Below are positions 11,787-22,610 of a DNA stretch of 64,000 nucleotides, piece after piece. The position numbers and the translations under genes are program-made. The stretch spans positions 248,001 to 312,000 of the forward strand of contig JAPQWV010000309.1 in assembly GCA_027422505.1 (NCBI GenBank), given 5' to 3'. Position 1 is the first letter of the stretch. Each line of letters opens with the position of its first letter. A model generated the notes under the pieces. The model saw only the letters and a list, made by a program, of their open reading frames with translations, made no database searches and was not told the DNA's origin. This stretch comes from Craterostigma plantagineum. Its lineage: Eukaryota; Streptophyta; Magnoliopsida; Lamiales; Linderniaceae.

Positions 11787-12900
11787 TTACGTGAAGTTCG
11801 TGAGATCCTCCTGTTGGTGCTTTCTGATACTGGCGTGGCGCCCCATTTTGGAAACCGGACGGCCTAGGCTGAAATCTCGGCGTCCTTGCCCTTGGTGGTT
11901 CTGATTCCCATAGGCCAAGTTGGGATGTGCTCGAGGCAAGAAGCTTTGCTGGCCACCTTGATAATTACCCATTCGACGGAATTCGAAATTCGAAAATAAA
12001 AAAATAAAATATTATATTTTATTTCGATGTCCGTCGGAATGTATCATATTTTTTTTTATTTTCGAATTTCGACGGAAATTCCGTCGAGTCTACGTGCTCC
12101 AGCGATTGCCCAAGTTGGCATTTAGATATTTCGTGGGCTGCGCCACAGATCCCGCACAATGGCACGTATGGCGTGTGCTGCGTTGGTGCGATGGTCGTCA
12201 CGGCATCCACGTGCTGTGTCTGCCCGGATTTCCGGAGTAGTGCGCCAATGACTGTCCGCAACTGGGAGTTTGTTGCAGCGATCTGTTGCTTGAGCACTTC
12301 GAACACTCCTGGCGTCTTCATTCTCGTATTGCCCCTCATGAAGCTGTTCCTCGAGTAGTCCTCAATCAGATTCCAAGTGTCGGTGTCATTGAGTTTCACG
12401 AGTCCTCCTCCTGCGGCTCCGTCTAACATATGGACAGTCTGGTCATTGAGCCCCTCATGGAATCTGTTGATCAGGGCTGCTTCGACATCCCGTGCTGTGG
12501 GCACCTTTTCATTAGCGCCTTGAATCGCTCCCACACCTCGTTGAGGTTTTCTGAGTCCTTTTGGTGGAAAAGGGAGATCTCCATCTTCAACCTTAGCACC
12601 TTTGATAGTGGGAAGTAATGATTGATGAAGGCGGCGGCATCTCCTCCCAAGTGGTGATCGATCTGGGTGGCAACATATCCAAGCAGTCCATCGCCCTGAA
12701 CTTGAGCTTGAAAGGGAACAACATCAACTTAATCGCGTCGCTGGGGACACCGTTGATCTTGATGGTGTCGGTCACCGTCAGAAAGGCCTTCAGGTGTGAG
12801 TAGGGATCGTCGTCTGGATTTCCCTCAAACTGGGCCGTCTGGAAAATCATTTGAAGCCAAGAATGCTTCATCTCGAAGTTGTTGTTCTCGATCGGCGGGA
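11787..12900 (-). pseudogene. Athila I gag, truncated at both ends
   Basis: Sense is minus. 12871-12593 holds KHSWLQMIFQTAQFEGNPDD and the Retrotrans_gag core; 12534-12019 holds INRFHEGLNDQTVHMLDGAA, then a zinc knuckle CGICGAAHEISKC (CX2CX3HX4C). The remainder resumes beyond an inserted foldback element as NYQGGQQSFLPRAHPNLAYG up to 11787. The first about 100 residues (present in Athila III and IV) are absent, because LTR sequence is joined directly at 12920. At the position of the Athila IV stop codon 56427-56429 this copy has Gln, so that stop is a later mutation. Confidence 0.85.
11973..12087. mobile_element. 115-bp foldback miniature element
   Basis: The ends are TCGACGGAATT and, reading inward from the other end, TCGACGGAATTTCCGTCGAA. 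Each is followed by CGAAATTCGAAAATAAAAA, so the whole segment can form a long hairpin. It interrupts gag similarity exactly between CCTTGATAATTACCC and CTACGTGCTCC, which are adjacent in Athila IV (about 56555-56580). A short target duplication could not be fixed because the host sequence is diverged. It is a MITE by structure; the superfamily is unknown. Confidence 0.7.
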
Positions 12901-12919
12901 TGACAATCGCCGACTCAGT

Positions 12920-14240
12920 ACTGCAGTAAAGTGAGTAAACGAGTATCGAACACGAGGAATAAATTGATTACTAGTATTAAGCTATCGACTCGATATCTAG
13001 CCTAAACAAAGTGCGTAGATTGTTTATGAACTATCCTAACAGAATACTCCTAAATCAACGAGAGATTCAAAGAACATGCCTAACTGATAAGAGAGCTTTC
13101 AGATAATAAAGATGCACTCGGGATTCGAATCCCGCTAGGTACTATCACCTAAGACAATGAAATATCATTCCTTCGTGATTCTAGACTAGATCGCAGTAAT
13201 TTCCTACCCACTCACGAATTTGCTGTCGCCCTAAACGCTCGCGGGGATCTAAAATTCAGTAATTACTAACGGCGAGGATCGGGTATTTGCTTTCGCCTTA
13301 TACTCGAATCCTATCATCTATGAACGACCTAATCGTTGTTTAGCTGTCGCCCTAAACGATTTTCCATACATTCACTTTAACACATAGACAAATTGAAGCG
13401 AAGAAACAAATTCATAGATAATAAAAAGTCAGACGCACGAGTCACGATAAACATATGTCTTGAATACGAAAATCCTAGCATTTGTCTAATCCCAAGCACA
13501 TAGGGGATTTAGCTACTCATTATTGAAAGAAAAATGCTAAAGGGAATAAGAAGCGAGGAAGAAGGACTCATCATCTTGAGTAAGGCTGAATCTGGGTGGT
13601 ATCGTGGATGAGCCATCGTTCTTCGTTCAATTCGGCGTGAGTTGTGCGTTGATCCGTCTCTTACGCTTCTCCGATGGAATTCTGCATTTCTGGTAGGTGT
13701 CTCCTCTTTCTGAGTCGAATTCGAGCCTTTATACTGATTTTCGTAACGGTCACGGCCTGGGACATGGGCCGTTACGGTCGTGACCATAATCGACTTGATA
13801 CCCATAGCTTTCTGCCATACGTCACGGCCAAGTGCATTGGGTGTCATGGCCGTGACGCTCTTTGATTGGATGCTCTGTCCAGTGTCACGACCTCTTACAT
13901 GACACGTCACGGCCGTGACAACTATCAGCGTCTATGGGTTGGCTTCTGCCTCGAGTCACGACCTGGTGCAAGGAGTGTCACGGCCGTGACTGCTTTAAGT
14001 CTGGATTCTGCCGAAGGTCACGGCCTGGTGCAAGGAGTGTCACGGCCGTGACAGTGTGCTGTTTTCTGCATACTTGCTCCGTTTTGCCTCATTTTCGCTT
14101 CTTTTCGCCCGAAAGTCGTCCTAAGCTCATTCAATATCAAAATAAGTGTTAATATGGCAAATAAACGCCTAAAATGATTGCTAGAGCTCTATTATAACCC
14201 AATTAAATACTGTGATAAATGCATTAAAATACGTTTATCA
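12920..14240 (-). repeat. Athila LTR (downstream copy of the deletion derivative)
   Basis: The LTR starts TGATAAACGTATTTTAATGC (from 14240, minus), directly after the polypurine tract. It carries the palindrome array and a TATA-like CAGTATAAAGGC at about 13730-13742, and ends in the U5-like region ending GTTTACTCACTTTACTGCAG. The terminal about 110 bases, present in LTRs at 15571 and 55060-55168, are missing; it abuts gag at 12920. No ORF in it is credible. Confidence 0.85.
13745..14062 (-). repeat. GTCACGGCCGTGAC palindrome array in an Athila LTR
   Basis: About five units of 60-70 bp, each with a full or slightly degraded palindrome and a half-site GGCCGTGAC, lie just upstream (sense minus) of the TATA-like box at about 13735. 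Full copies are visible at 13906-13919, 13977-13990 and 14039-14052. Identical architecture occurs in the LTRs at 44340-44660 and 54060-54365. Confidence 0.85.
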
Positions 14241-14258
14241 AACCTCCCCACACTTAAG
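14241..14258 (-). other. Athila polypurine tract
   Basis: The minus strand reads CTTAAGTGTGGGGAGGTT immediately before the LTR start TGATAAACG. This is the expected plus-strand primer site position. The same core (CTTAAGTGTGGGGAGG) also lies just downstream of the second ORF in Athila IV (63847-63866). Confidence 0.8.
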
Positions 14259-15570
14259 CATTTGTTTGTCCCTAAGTAAATTGGAACCCAGAGAAGGCAT
14301 CAAATCAGGATAACGGTACAATCGTTCACAATTTATCATCGAAGCTAGAAAGCACGAAATGAAATCAAGCATACTATCATGGATATCACACTAATGACTT
14401 GCACTTGTCGACCTAAACTTCTTTCGCACTGCCAATCGAGACTCATAACTCACAGGGATTCGCTCAAAATCACTCAGTGTATAGGCTAGCATATAGTGAA
14501 TTGCTCAATTCGTGCACTAGTCCCACCCCTACCATAAACTTGCAAGCTAATCGCATCTACTTAAAGTGGCAAGCATAAATCGGAAGGTCTTTTCGGGTGG
14601 AAACGGGTCGAATAATCATGAAGCGACAGGCATGTATAATGAATACATAATCTTAGAGCTAGGACAAGTAAGTAAAAAATATCAAAGAACATAGCATGAT
14701 CAAACTGACAGTCACATGCCCCAACATAAGACTCAATGTTCTCGCTCTTAAATCCTAGACTTTTCTGCCTGACCCTCTCGACTCAGTTCCCTTTCATTTT
14801 CTGCACTTTCTCCTTAGTCACGCTCTACTTTTGTGCACTGCCCTTATTCCCTAAACATCAAGGTTTGGCTTTTGTCGCAAAGAATACATCGTCACAGCGA
14901 ATGCTGTGTACCTAGGCATACTTATTACCAAAACCTATATCTTGCAAAAGGATTATGGGTATGCTTATGCAAGGGATCGGGTCATTTCAGAATCTCTGGA
15001 GGCTTATGCCCCAGTAACTCTCATGTTCGACTTCTACTCTATTCTAATCAACTCAGGTTCATATAATCTCTGGAGGCTTATTCGGGTCAGTGACTTTCAT
15101 GATTTACGAGGTAAGTAAACGAGTAGGCTCAGGCTCAAAGTGGCTAACTAATGGGGTTAGTCATGGTAGGGAAATCTGGCCCTGGACTTAATTACTCTTG
15201 CCCTCATCATTTCCACACTAACGCACCAAAACAGTTTCAGCACGTATCAGACAGGCATGTTCTAGAGGTATATAGACTAGGCACGTCACACAACAAAAAA
15301 AAATGAGCATAAGTTCGTCAGGCTCAAACTCCCACAACGAATTAGGTTATGTGTACGAATCTCTCAAAACAGTGCTATATCTATTCAGGCATATATGATT
15401 CAATCAATCATGCATATCCTAATTGCTCACAAGATTTCATAACAATGCAGACCAACTCGAGACAATCACAAACAATCATGCCTGAGTTCAATATCATGCC
15501 TTTCTAACAAATTTAAAGCTCATGGCCACGTCATAAAATTGTTTTTCATAAATTCTCAACCTAAAAAACT
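14259..15570 (-). other. Athila 3' UTR remnant (no gene)
   Basis: This is non-coding sequence between the truncated primer-site context and the polypurine tract. The end near 15510 matches the last bases of the window (63923-64000). Short open frames at 14833-15118 have no recognisable product and are judged fortuitous. Confidence 0.7.
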
Positions 15571-16503
15571 TGATCGACACGTGGTGTGCTAATATAATTT
15601 GCGAGTGCCACAAGTGATAATATAAATCAAATACTTAATTACTATCACCGACGTGCGATAGGCGGTGGACCTATCGATTGTAGTGCAGTAAAGTGAGTAA
15701 ACGAGTATCGAACATGAGGAATAAATTGATTACTAGTATTAACCTATCGACTCGATATCTAGCCTAAACAAAGTGCGTAGATGTTTATGAACTATCCTAA
15801 CATATTACTCCTAAATCAACGAGAGATTCAAAGAATACGCCTAAACTGATAAAAGAGCTTTCAGATATTAAAGATGCACTCGAGATTCGAATCCCGCTAG
15901 GTATTATCACCTAAGACAATGAAATATCGTTCCTACGTGATTCTAGACCAGATCGCAGTAATTTCCTACCCACTCGCGAATTTGCTGTCGCTCTAAACGC
16001 TCGCGGGCATCTAAAATTCAGTAAGTACAAAGGGCGAGGATCGAGTATTTGCTTTCGCACTATACTCGAATCCTATCATCTACGAACTGCCTAATCGTTG
16101 TTTAGCTGTCGCCCTAAACGATTTTCTATACATTCATTTTCACACATAGACATATTAAAGCGAATAAACAAATTCATAGATAGATAAATAGTCAGACGCA
16201 CGAGTCACGATAAACATGTCATAAATACGAATAATCATAGCGTTCATCTAATCCAAGCACATAGGGGATTTAGCTACTCATAATTGACAGAAAAACGATA
16301 AAGGGAATAAGAAACGAAGGACTCATAATCCTGAGTACGGCTGAATCTGGGTGGTATCATGGATGAGCCGCCGTCTCTTGCACTTCTCCGGTGGAATTTT
16401 ACATTTCTGGCGTCTGTAATTCATCTCTGAGGAATTAGGGTTGATATCTGGTAGGAGTCTCCTCTTTTTGAGTCCTTTATACTGATTTTCGTAACGGTCA
16501 CGG
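15571..16503 (-). repeat. Athila LTR (upstream copy of the deletion derivative), truncated
   Basis: The minus-strand LTR ends ...CACGTGTCGATCA at 15571. It is homologous to 12920-13760 and 54370-55168. It retains the TATA-like CAGTATAAAGGA-context near 16470-16480 and stops at GGTCACGG (16496-16503), half-way through a palindrome. There the chromovirus-type LTR end TGTGGCGACCCTC begins. Confidence 0.85.
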
Positions 16504-17990
16504 TGTGGCGACCCTCACTTTCTAATACTAGTTTATGGCGGATTTTCGCAATGTAAGTCGCGGAAGACCCGAATTCTAAAAAAAAACTTTTTTCCTAAAA
16601 TAAATACATTATAACAAAACATGATCTACATTGTCTAGTTATACAAAGGCCGAAGCCCCAAAAATATTCACAATAACAAAACATCCTCACATCTCCACAG
16701 GTCATCATCCATGTACAGCGTTGCCCTCAAAACACCGTGGAGTAACCGCCGTCAGCTTGCCTTAGTCGAGACGTCTCCCAACGTCCGACTCTACCTACAA
16801 CACATAACGTAAGGGGTAAGCGATATGCTCAGTAAGTGAAAATATGCATGATATGCACGTGATAAATCCCCCGCAAAGGCATCATCGCCAATACACTTAA
16901 AGCTCATACTACATTCACTCAGGGCCCCGACAGGCTTTTACCCAGGCGTACACCGTAAAGAGCTCTAATCCAACCATGGGCATCAGCCCAAAGTATGAGG
17001 GCATCAACCCAACCATACTAAAGCATGAGGGCATCAACCCAACCACGCTAATAAGGGATATAAGGGCACCAACCCAACCATGGGGGCATTAACGCAACCA
17101 TGGCAATCCCCCGACGCATCAACGTTGTTCACATACTGGCGACGCATCTCGCCAACGGCGCATCAACGCCATCACAATACCCTAGAAGCCGCCCGTCACT
17201 TTAATTTTAGAACTTGTTACCAATAGCCCACCTCGGTAACCATCGTTCGCTATTTTCGACATAAATCATGCACGCTCATCATCATAAACCCCCCAAATGT
17301 TTCGTGCATGCTCGTGAAATTCATAGTGCATTAATGCTCTCATGCTTACCGTAATCATAATCACATCAGTTAATCCACATAGGCACATAAACATTTAGTC
17401 ACTTAGGCACATAGGTTAGGCACATACAAGCATGTTATGTGTCGTAGGTGAATTTCCACTTACCTGTCGTCCGTCAATTACCCGTTAATAGCTCAGCGAT
17501 GTTGCTAACCTCGACCTTAGGCACAAAATCATCACATCAGTATATCATCTAAATTACTTGAAAATGTCTACTTTATTGAATTTCCTAAGTATTGCATTAT
17601 TATATATTTAATACTATAATTGAAAGATCATTGCTTGAAAAGAGTTTGTTAACTTAAATACTTGAAGACTCTTAGGACTCATGAACTAGTTTAGACTCGA
17701 GAACTACACACGTCACTTCACCTAAGTTCCCAAGTTCGCGAACCTCACGGATTTTGCTAAGCCAAGTTAACCCGTAAAATATCAAGCTAGGCAGAAGGTT
17801 TTAAATCCCAAAATAACCTCTAAATTTTAAGGTATAGGTTGACCCGAAAATATTAGGAAACATATGAAAATACTTTATTTTAAAACAGATTTGGGCCGAA
17901 AATAATTTTATTTAAAATGATTGGGCCTAAAATAGGGCAAAAGCCCAAAAATTTAAATCGTCGGTCAAACTCACACAAATCCGGTCAAAG
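16504..17990 (-). repeat. Chromovirus-type LTR, 3' portion
   Basis: The minus strand ends in CCGCCATAAACTAGTATTAG followed by AAAGTGAGGGTCGCCACA, a hallmark end of Del/Tekay LTRs (recollection of the family). 16851-17990 is homologous to 31152-32280. The AT-rich LTR has imperfect direct repeats of GAGGGCATCAACCCAACCA around 16990-17100. No gene is present. It is broken at 17990 by a truncated copia LTR. Confidence 0.75.
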
Positions 17991-19203
17991 CGACATAAAC
18001 AACATAGAGTAGAGTTCTGTAAGTTTGACTATACGTGACTTTCACTCGACCGGGACAAACATAAAGGGTTTATACGTATGACGAAAATCTACAGTCGGTT
18101 CGTTGATTATGATTAGACCAAATTCGTACTCAACTTGGGATCTGTTCGGTACCACGGGACTGGCTAGGTGAATACCGAACTCCTAGATACCTCTTGGGCC
18201 GGTTGAGACGAACCAAGAGAGTCGGACTTAAAAAGGGCAACCGATACAACGTCATCATCAGAGAGAGACAAGTCTAGGTCCTACATTGCGACATTACGGT
18301 TTGGGGCTTGGCCAAAGCCTTGATCGGGCCGAAAATACTAAGTTTGACTAGTGAGGGGTAAAATGGTCTTTTCACCCCACGATATATTTTTGAAATAAAA
18401 AATTTGATATTGAATATTTAGTATATGATTTAAATTAGATTTATATCTTTATTATTTTCTTAGAGAAATAATATTAGATAATGTATATCGGATATAAATA
18501 TAAGTTTCGAATTTTTATTAGATAAAATTTCAAAAATTATTAAATATATTTATATTGGATATTATATATTTAAAATATACTAAATATGGTATTTTAATTA
18601 ATTAAGGTATTGGGTATTTAATTAATTAAATATAAAGTTTGAATTTTGAATTCATTACTTGCTAAAACGAAGACTTGGTAAAAGGGGAGGCTTGAGGATT
18701 TTTCTCCACCCACCTTAAACTATTTTTGGCTAATCCTAATAGGTATAAAGAATGATTTTTGAGATCCTAAAGTTGGTGGAAGCTAAATTTTCGAAATATA
18801 AGCAAAAGAGAGTAAAATCTAAGAGTTTTCTCCTCTCACCACTTTCTCTCTCGCACTCTCTCTCGGGGGCAACAAGCAGTTTGTTCTTGGCCTAGCTGCA
18901 CATGCAAGAACAGCGGCGACGTTCGTAAGGTGCCGGCGTGACGATCTTGCGCAAAGAAGGCGTTCCATTCGTGTGCTTTTGGCGTAGGAGAGGGGCACTA
19001 CGCCTCGAGGATTCGAAGGATTCGAAGCTAGCCATCGTTAAGAGATTTCAACAAGGTATAATGGCCGATCTCTTATCTCTTTATGTCAATACATTCTCGT
19101 GTTTGTAGCCGAGCGGTCTTGGATAGGCAGGAAACCCCGTAAGATTTTAAAAATTCTGCCGTTCTAGGAACGTGGGTCCAGGGACCCTCGGAGATTCCGA
19201 ACA
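17991..19203 (+). repeat. Copia 5' LTR, 5'-truncated
   Basis: It begins CGACATAAAC, which corresponds to 25172 inside the 3' LTR, and ends ...GATTCCGAACA. Homology to 29970-31151 is continuous, with substitutions and an (AT)n length difference (18480-18510 against 30440-30475), so the two LTRs have diverged. The first about 800 bp are missing. Confidence 0.82.
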
Positions 19204-19204
19204 G

Positions 19205-19216
19205 TGGTATCAGAGC
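19205..19216 (+). other. Copia primer-binding site
   Basis: TGGTATCAGAGC lies one base after the LTR end. This is the standard initiator-Met tRNA-complementary primer site of plant copia elements. Confidence 0.9.
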
Positions 19217-19244
19217 AATAGGCTCGGTTAAAGTCACGGGACTA

Positions 19245-19760
19245 TGAAAAAAGGCCACGAAAAACCCGAAAGCCTTAGCCGTGCGCATGGCGCACACGGC
19301 GCCCGGACAGCCCGCGCGCGGGTCGTGCGGGGCTGCGTCGAGTCGCATGCGAAGCGCGACTCAGGGCGGGCTGCACGCAGCTTGAGGCCTGCTCCTAGCC
19401 GTGCGCATGGTGCGCACGACACACGGGCAGCCGGCGCGTAAGGCACGCGGGGTGCACGACTCAAGACGGGCTGGCCACGGGCGTACCACGGTGCATAGGG
19501 CAGACCGCACGCGGGGCATGGGGCACAAGAGGCACGGGCTGCACACATGGGTGCACGCAGCTCTCGGGAAAGCCGCGCGTGGATGCACGGAAAGTAGGTA
19601 TGACTGTGCGCGTGTGTGCCAGTTGTGCTAGGCTAAGAGCGCATGCGGATCGGGGCTGGCCGCATGGTGCGCGCGGCACGAGGCTGGCAGCTCGCATGGC
19701 GCGAGCATCCTCGACACAGGCCCGATGGGCCTGGTCTAGCCCATCCTACGACCCGATATA
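19245..19760 (+). repeat. GC-rich copia leader with a diverged tandem duplication
   Basis: About 500 bp are strongly GC-rich, unlike the AT-rich surroundings. The segment starting GCCGTGCGCATGGCGCACAC (about 19279) recurs as GCCGTGCGCATGGTGCGCAC (about 19399), a period of about 120 bp. Further degenerate GCGCATGG-CACGGGC units follow to 19710. Open frames occur on both strands only because stop codons are rare at this composition; they have no protein-like pattern. The remaining leader to 20867 has no recognised feature. Confidence 0.7.
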
Positions 19761-20867
19761 CATTGGGCTAGGCCCGGACCATTTAAAAGCAAAAATTCGA
19801 TTTCGGCTCGAAAATGTGTTGAATTTGTCGTGATGCATGTTATTTGGATAACGTGGTGATTGATCGGGGATTAGGTTCTGATTTTTGCCGGGTGATATGT
19901 TAAGGGTGACAAGGTCCCCCCGGGTTGTACTTTACAGTTTTTATTAGATAAGACGGACGGTTTTATTTGGGATAGATTCCCCGTCATAGGCTATAGTAGT
20001 TATGTTATGACGGCCGTACGAGTGTCGATCGAGAGGAACCCGAACGAACGAGCTGGTAGCCGAGGCGTCCGTTTGAGCAAAGCCCGAAGACCTAGAGTCT
20101 TGTTGTCTTGTACAATTAGGATAGAACTAGAAATATCCCCGATCTTTCACATTTACTTTAATAGGTTGAAACTAGATTTACTATTAAAGTATGTTATGTG
20201 CGTGTTGGTTTCGAACGTGATAATGTGCATAATGTGCTCGTGTTAAAACTATGAGGATTCTCCCGAGGTTAGACATTTATATCAAGTGAGAAAGGGGCTA
20301 GGCTCCTGTCTTCTATCAAGTCCAAAAATATTACGACTTAGGGGTACGGTTGCGGTTGACCGAGTTACGGCGCCAAAACCCTCGCCTTTGCGTGAACGGG
20401 TTTGGATGCAATTATGAAATTCCGCTCACCGACCACTCTTCACCCACTAATAAAGAGTTATCCTACGGGGGATGAATTTCACAGAAAAGTGGAAGGTGAG
20501 CAGGACGTTGATAGGTTGCACTTGGACAGTCATTCCTAATATGATCCGAGTTACGGCTGTGGGACCCTAGCTGACACGAAGACGTTGAATCTTCTGGGTG
20601 ACAGAAACGTGTGGGGCACGACCTCGGCTAACCAAATGAGCCAATAAGCTGTTAAGTTGAGGCTAGTTTGTAGTAGCGCGGGGAACTCAACGCCACTATG
20701 AAACCACTCAACAAGGTTTCCGAAATGCCTAGCGGCAGAAATGGTTTCGAGAAAAATAGTGGGAATCAGACAAAAAATTTAAAGTCCTAATTTAGTCTGA
20801 TTAAACACTACAAATCCTAACTATCTGTTTATTTTCTGCACTTTATTTTCTTCTCTATTAGTTACGA

Positions 20868-21300
20868 TGACAAACCCATTAATTACACTCATGGAGAAAC
20901 ATTGTTAGGTGGGACGAACTATGTAGACTGTCTCAAAAATTTGAGGATCGTCCTCAAACTAGCAAAACTGGATTATGTCTTGCACATTAAGGAGCCAAAA
21001 TTGCCCACAACTGAATCCACTAATAAGGAGATTATACTCCACGATAAGTGGGTTGAAGATTCAGTGAACGTGCACGTCTACATGCTTGTTGCGACTTCTA
21101 CGTCCAAGGGATCGAAGAATAAGTAGAACAAGACAGGCGTGACCAAGGGTAGAGTCGACAGGAAGACGAAGACCACCAAGGTCGAAAGGTCGGGTGCAAA
21201 GCCCACGGATAAGCGCCTCCTTTGCTAGCAGCTGGGCCATTGGAAGCGTGAATGTCCGAAGCTGGAGGCGTCTGATGCCTCAGGAAAACAATTAGTTTTT
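20868..21300 (+). pseudogene. Copia gag, internally deleted
   Basis: The start ATGACAAACCCATTAATTAC matches copia gag N-termini, and LGGTNYVDCLKNLRIVLK is the conserved early block. A nonsense codon precedes it (GAGAAACATTG/TTAG). The middle of gag is absent: after WVEDSVNVHVYMLV the reading passes quickly into a basic Lys/Arg stretch and a zinc knuckle remnant (C*QLGHWKREC) whose second cysteine position is a stop. It is non-functional. Confidence 0.75.
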
Positions 21301-21330
21301 GAAGCTAATTGTTCTGTGTATTCTACTTCG

Positions 21331-21700
21331 TAGATACTTGACTCAGGGGCTAGTTCCCACATTTGTGTTTTGAACCAAGGTCTAGAACGAAGTAGAGCTT
21401 CGAGCTGGCGAGGTCATGATCAACGTAGGTAGTGGACATAGTGTACCAGCTACACACATGGGATCGAAGACCTTAGTCTTATCGTCATTACATTGTTTAG
21501 AACTTTCCGACGTTTTGGTTTTACCCAAGGGGCTTAAAAAGATTATTTCGATTCCTGTTTTGAGCAGACTGGGTTATGAATTTCGATTCATTGATAATGT
21601 TGCCATATTTATTTTAGAAATGAAAATGGGAAGTGCGACGTTAATAAATGGTTTATATTACGTTAACTTAAAAGACAATGTTAAGCTGTAAATGCAACCA
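21331..21700 (+). pseudogene. Copia protease
   Basis: ILDSGASSHIC (21334-21366) is the pepsin-like active-site block of copia proteases. It is preceded by TAG where the family normally has Trp. The reading 21416-21691 continues with LPKGLKKIISIPVLSRLGYE, the conserved downstream segment. A frame change lies near 21400. Confidence 0.82.
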
Positions 21701-22610
21701 GCAAATCATCGACAATCATCGACTGGGTCGAACGATCGATTCATGTGGCACTTACGACTAGCTCACGCAGCAGAAGCGAAGATTGAACGATGGAAAAGGA
21801 CGGTCTGATTAGCATAGTGCGAACAGGCCAGATTTCTACCTGTCAGTCTTGCATCTTAGGGAAAATGACCATGTCGCCCTTCAAAGGGACTTTCACTAGG
21901 GCCACGGAAGTGTTGGGTTTGATCCACACTGACTATTCGGACCATTTAAAGTAATGGCCCGAGGTAATTGCCGCTACTTCATAACGTTCACGGACGATTT
22001 CTCCCGCTACGGGAATGTCTATTTGATGAGACAAAAGTCCGAAGCTCTTGAAATGTTCAAAGAGTATAAAGCATTAATGGAGAAGCAAACTGGCAAGTTC
22101 ATTAAAGCCGTTCGGTCAGATCGAGGCGGTGAATATATGAGCCTTGAGTTTGATGCATTTCTTAGAGAAAATGGCATCATCATACAGTTTTCCCACCAGG
22201 CACACTGCAATTGAATGGCGTGGCCGAACGGAGAAATCGAACGCTTTTAGATATGGTTCGGTCGATGATGAGTTACACAGATCTCCCCTTTTCATTGTGT
22301 GGATATGCCTTAGAAACGGCGGCCTATATCCTTAACAGGATACCTACCCGCTCTGCCGACAAGATTCCTTACGAGGCTTGGCATAATCGTAAGGCGAGTC
22401 TGAATCACATCAGGGTCTGAGGTTGCCCCGTCTTTGTGAAAAAGTTGATGGCAGACAAGCTTGAATCAAGATCATTAATGGCAAGATTCGTCGGGTATCC
22501 CGAGGACTCAATGGGGTATTGCTTCTTCGTCCCAGATGAACACAGGGTGTTCGTCGCTTTACGCGCTACTTTCTTGGAGGAAGAACTCATAGGCGAAGGC
22601 GGTAAATGAC
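21701..22610 (+). pseudogene. Copia integrase
   Basis: A GAG-pre-integrase zinc domain (WHLRLAHAAEAKIERW ... CQSCILGK) lies at about 21744-21865. The core has GLIHTDYSDH, then RYFITFTDDFSRYG, RSDRGGEY and NGVAERRNRTLLDMVRSMMS, giving the D, D, E residues. The tail is YILNRIPTRSADKIPYEAWH and RFVGYPEDSMGYCFFVPDE. Stops or frameshifts lie near 21800, 21950, 22212 and 22420. The family inserts cDNA; this copy is inactive. Confidence 0.88.

Larger units (their letters stand above)
4282..12919 (-). mobile_element. Athila-type Ty3/gypsy retrotransposon, copy I (internal region, nested and deleted)
   Basis: Read on the minus strand, this holds gag (12900-11787), reverse transcriptase, RNase H, integrase, a spacer with GTCACGGCCGTGAC palindromes, a leader intron and the start of the downstream ORF (4496-4282). 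All of it is colinear with Athila IV at 55690-62450. A hAT (5311-8717) and a 115-bp foldback element (11973-12087) are inserted. About 1.45 kb corresponding to 56740-58200 of Athila IV is deleted near 11785, which removes the gag C-terminus, the protease and the start of reverse transcriptase. The gag end is fused to LTR sequence at 12920. The distal end is cut by the CTCGATCG element. Confidence 0.85.
12920..16503 (-). mobile_element. Athila deletion derivative: LTR, 3' UTR, LTR, without gag-pol
   Basis: On the minus strand it runs LTR (16503-15571), then an internal remnant (15570-14259), then polypurine tract (14258-14241), then LTR (14240-12920). The internal remnant matches the 3' UTR of Athila IV: 15510 downwards reads GAAAGGCATGATATTGAA, as at 63930. 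The first LTR is followed directly by the beginning of the primer-site context (AAGTTTTTT) and then jumps to the 3' UTR, so gag, pol and the downstream ORF were removed in one deletion. The upstream LTR is cut at 16503 by another element; the downstream LTR lacks about its last 100 bases. Confidence 0.8.

Noticed and set aside
14833..15118. Two overlapping short frames between Athila LTRs
   Set aside because: Located in 3' UTR sequence; no domain, and the region is non-coding in the related element.
19234..19831. Overlapping open frames on both strands in the GC-rich copia leader
   Set aside because: They result from composition and an internal duplication; no start context, domain or similarity pattern suggests a protein.
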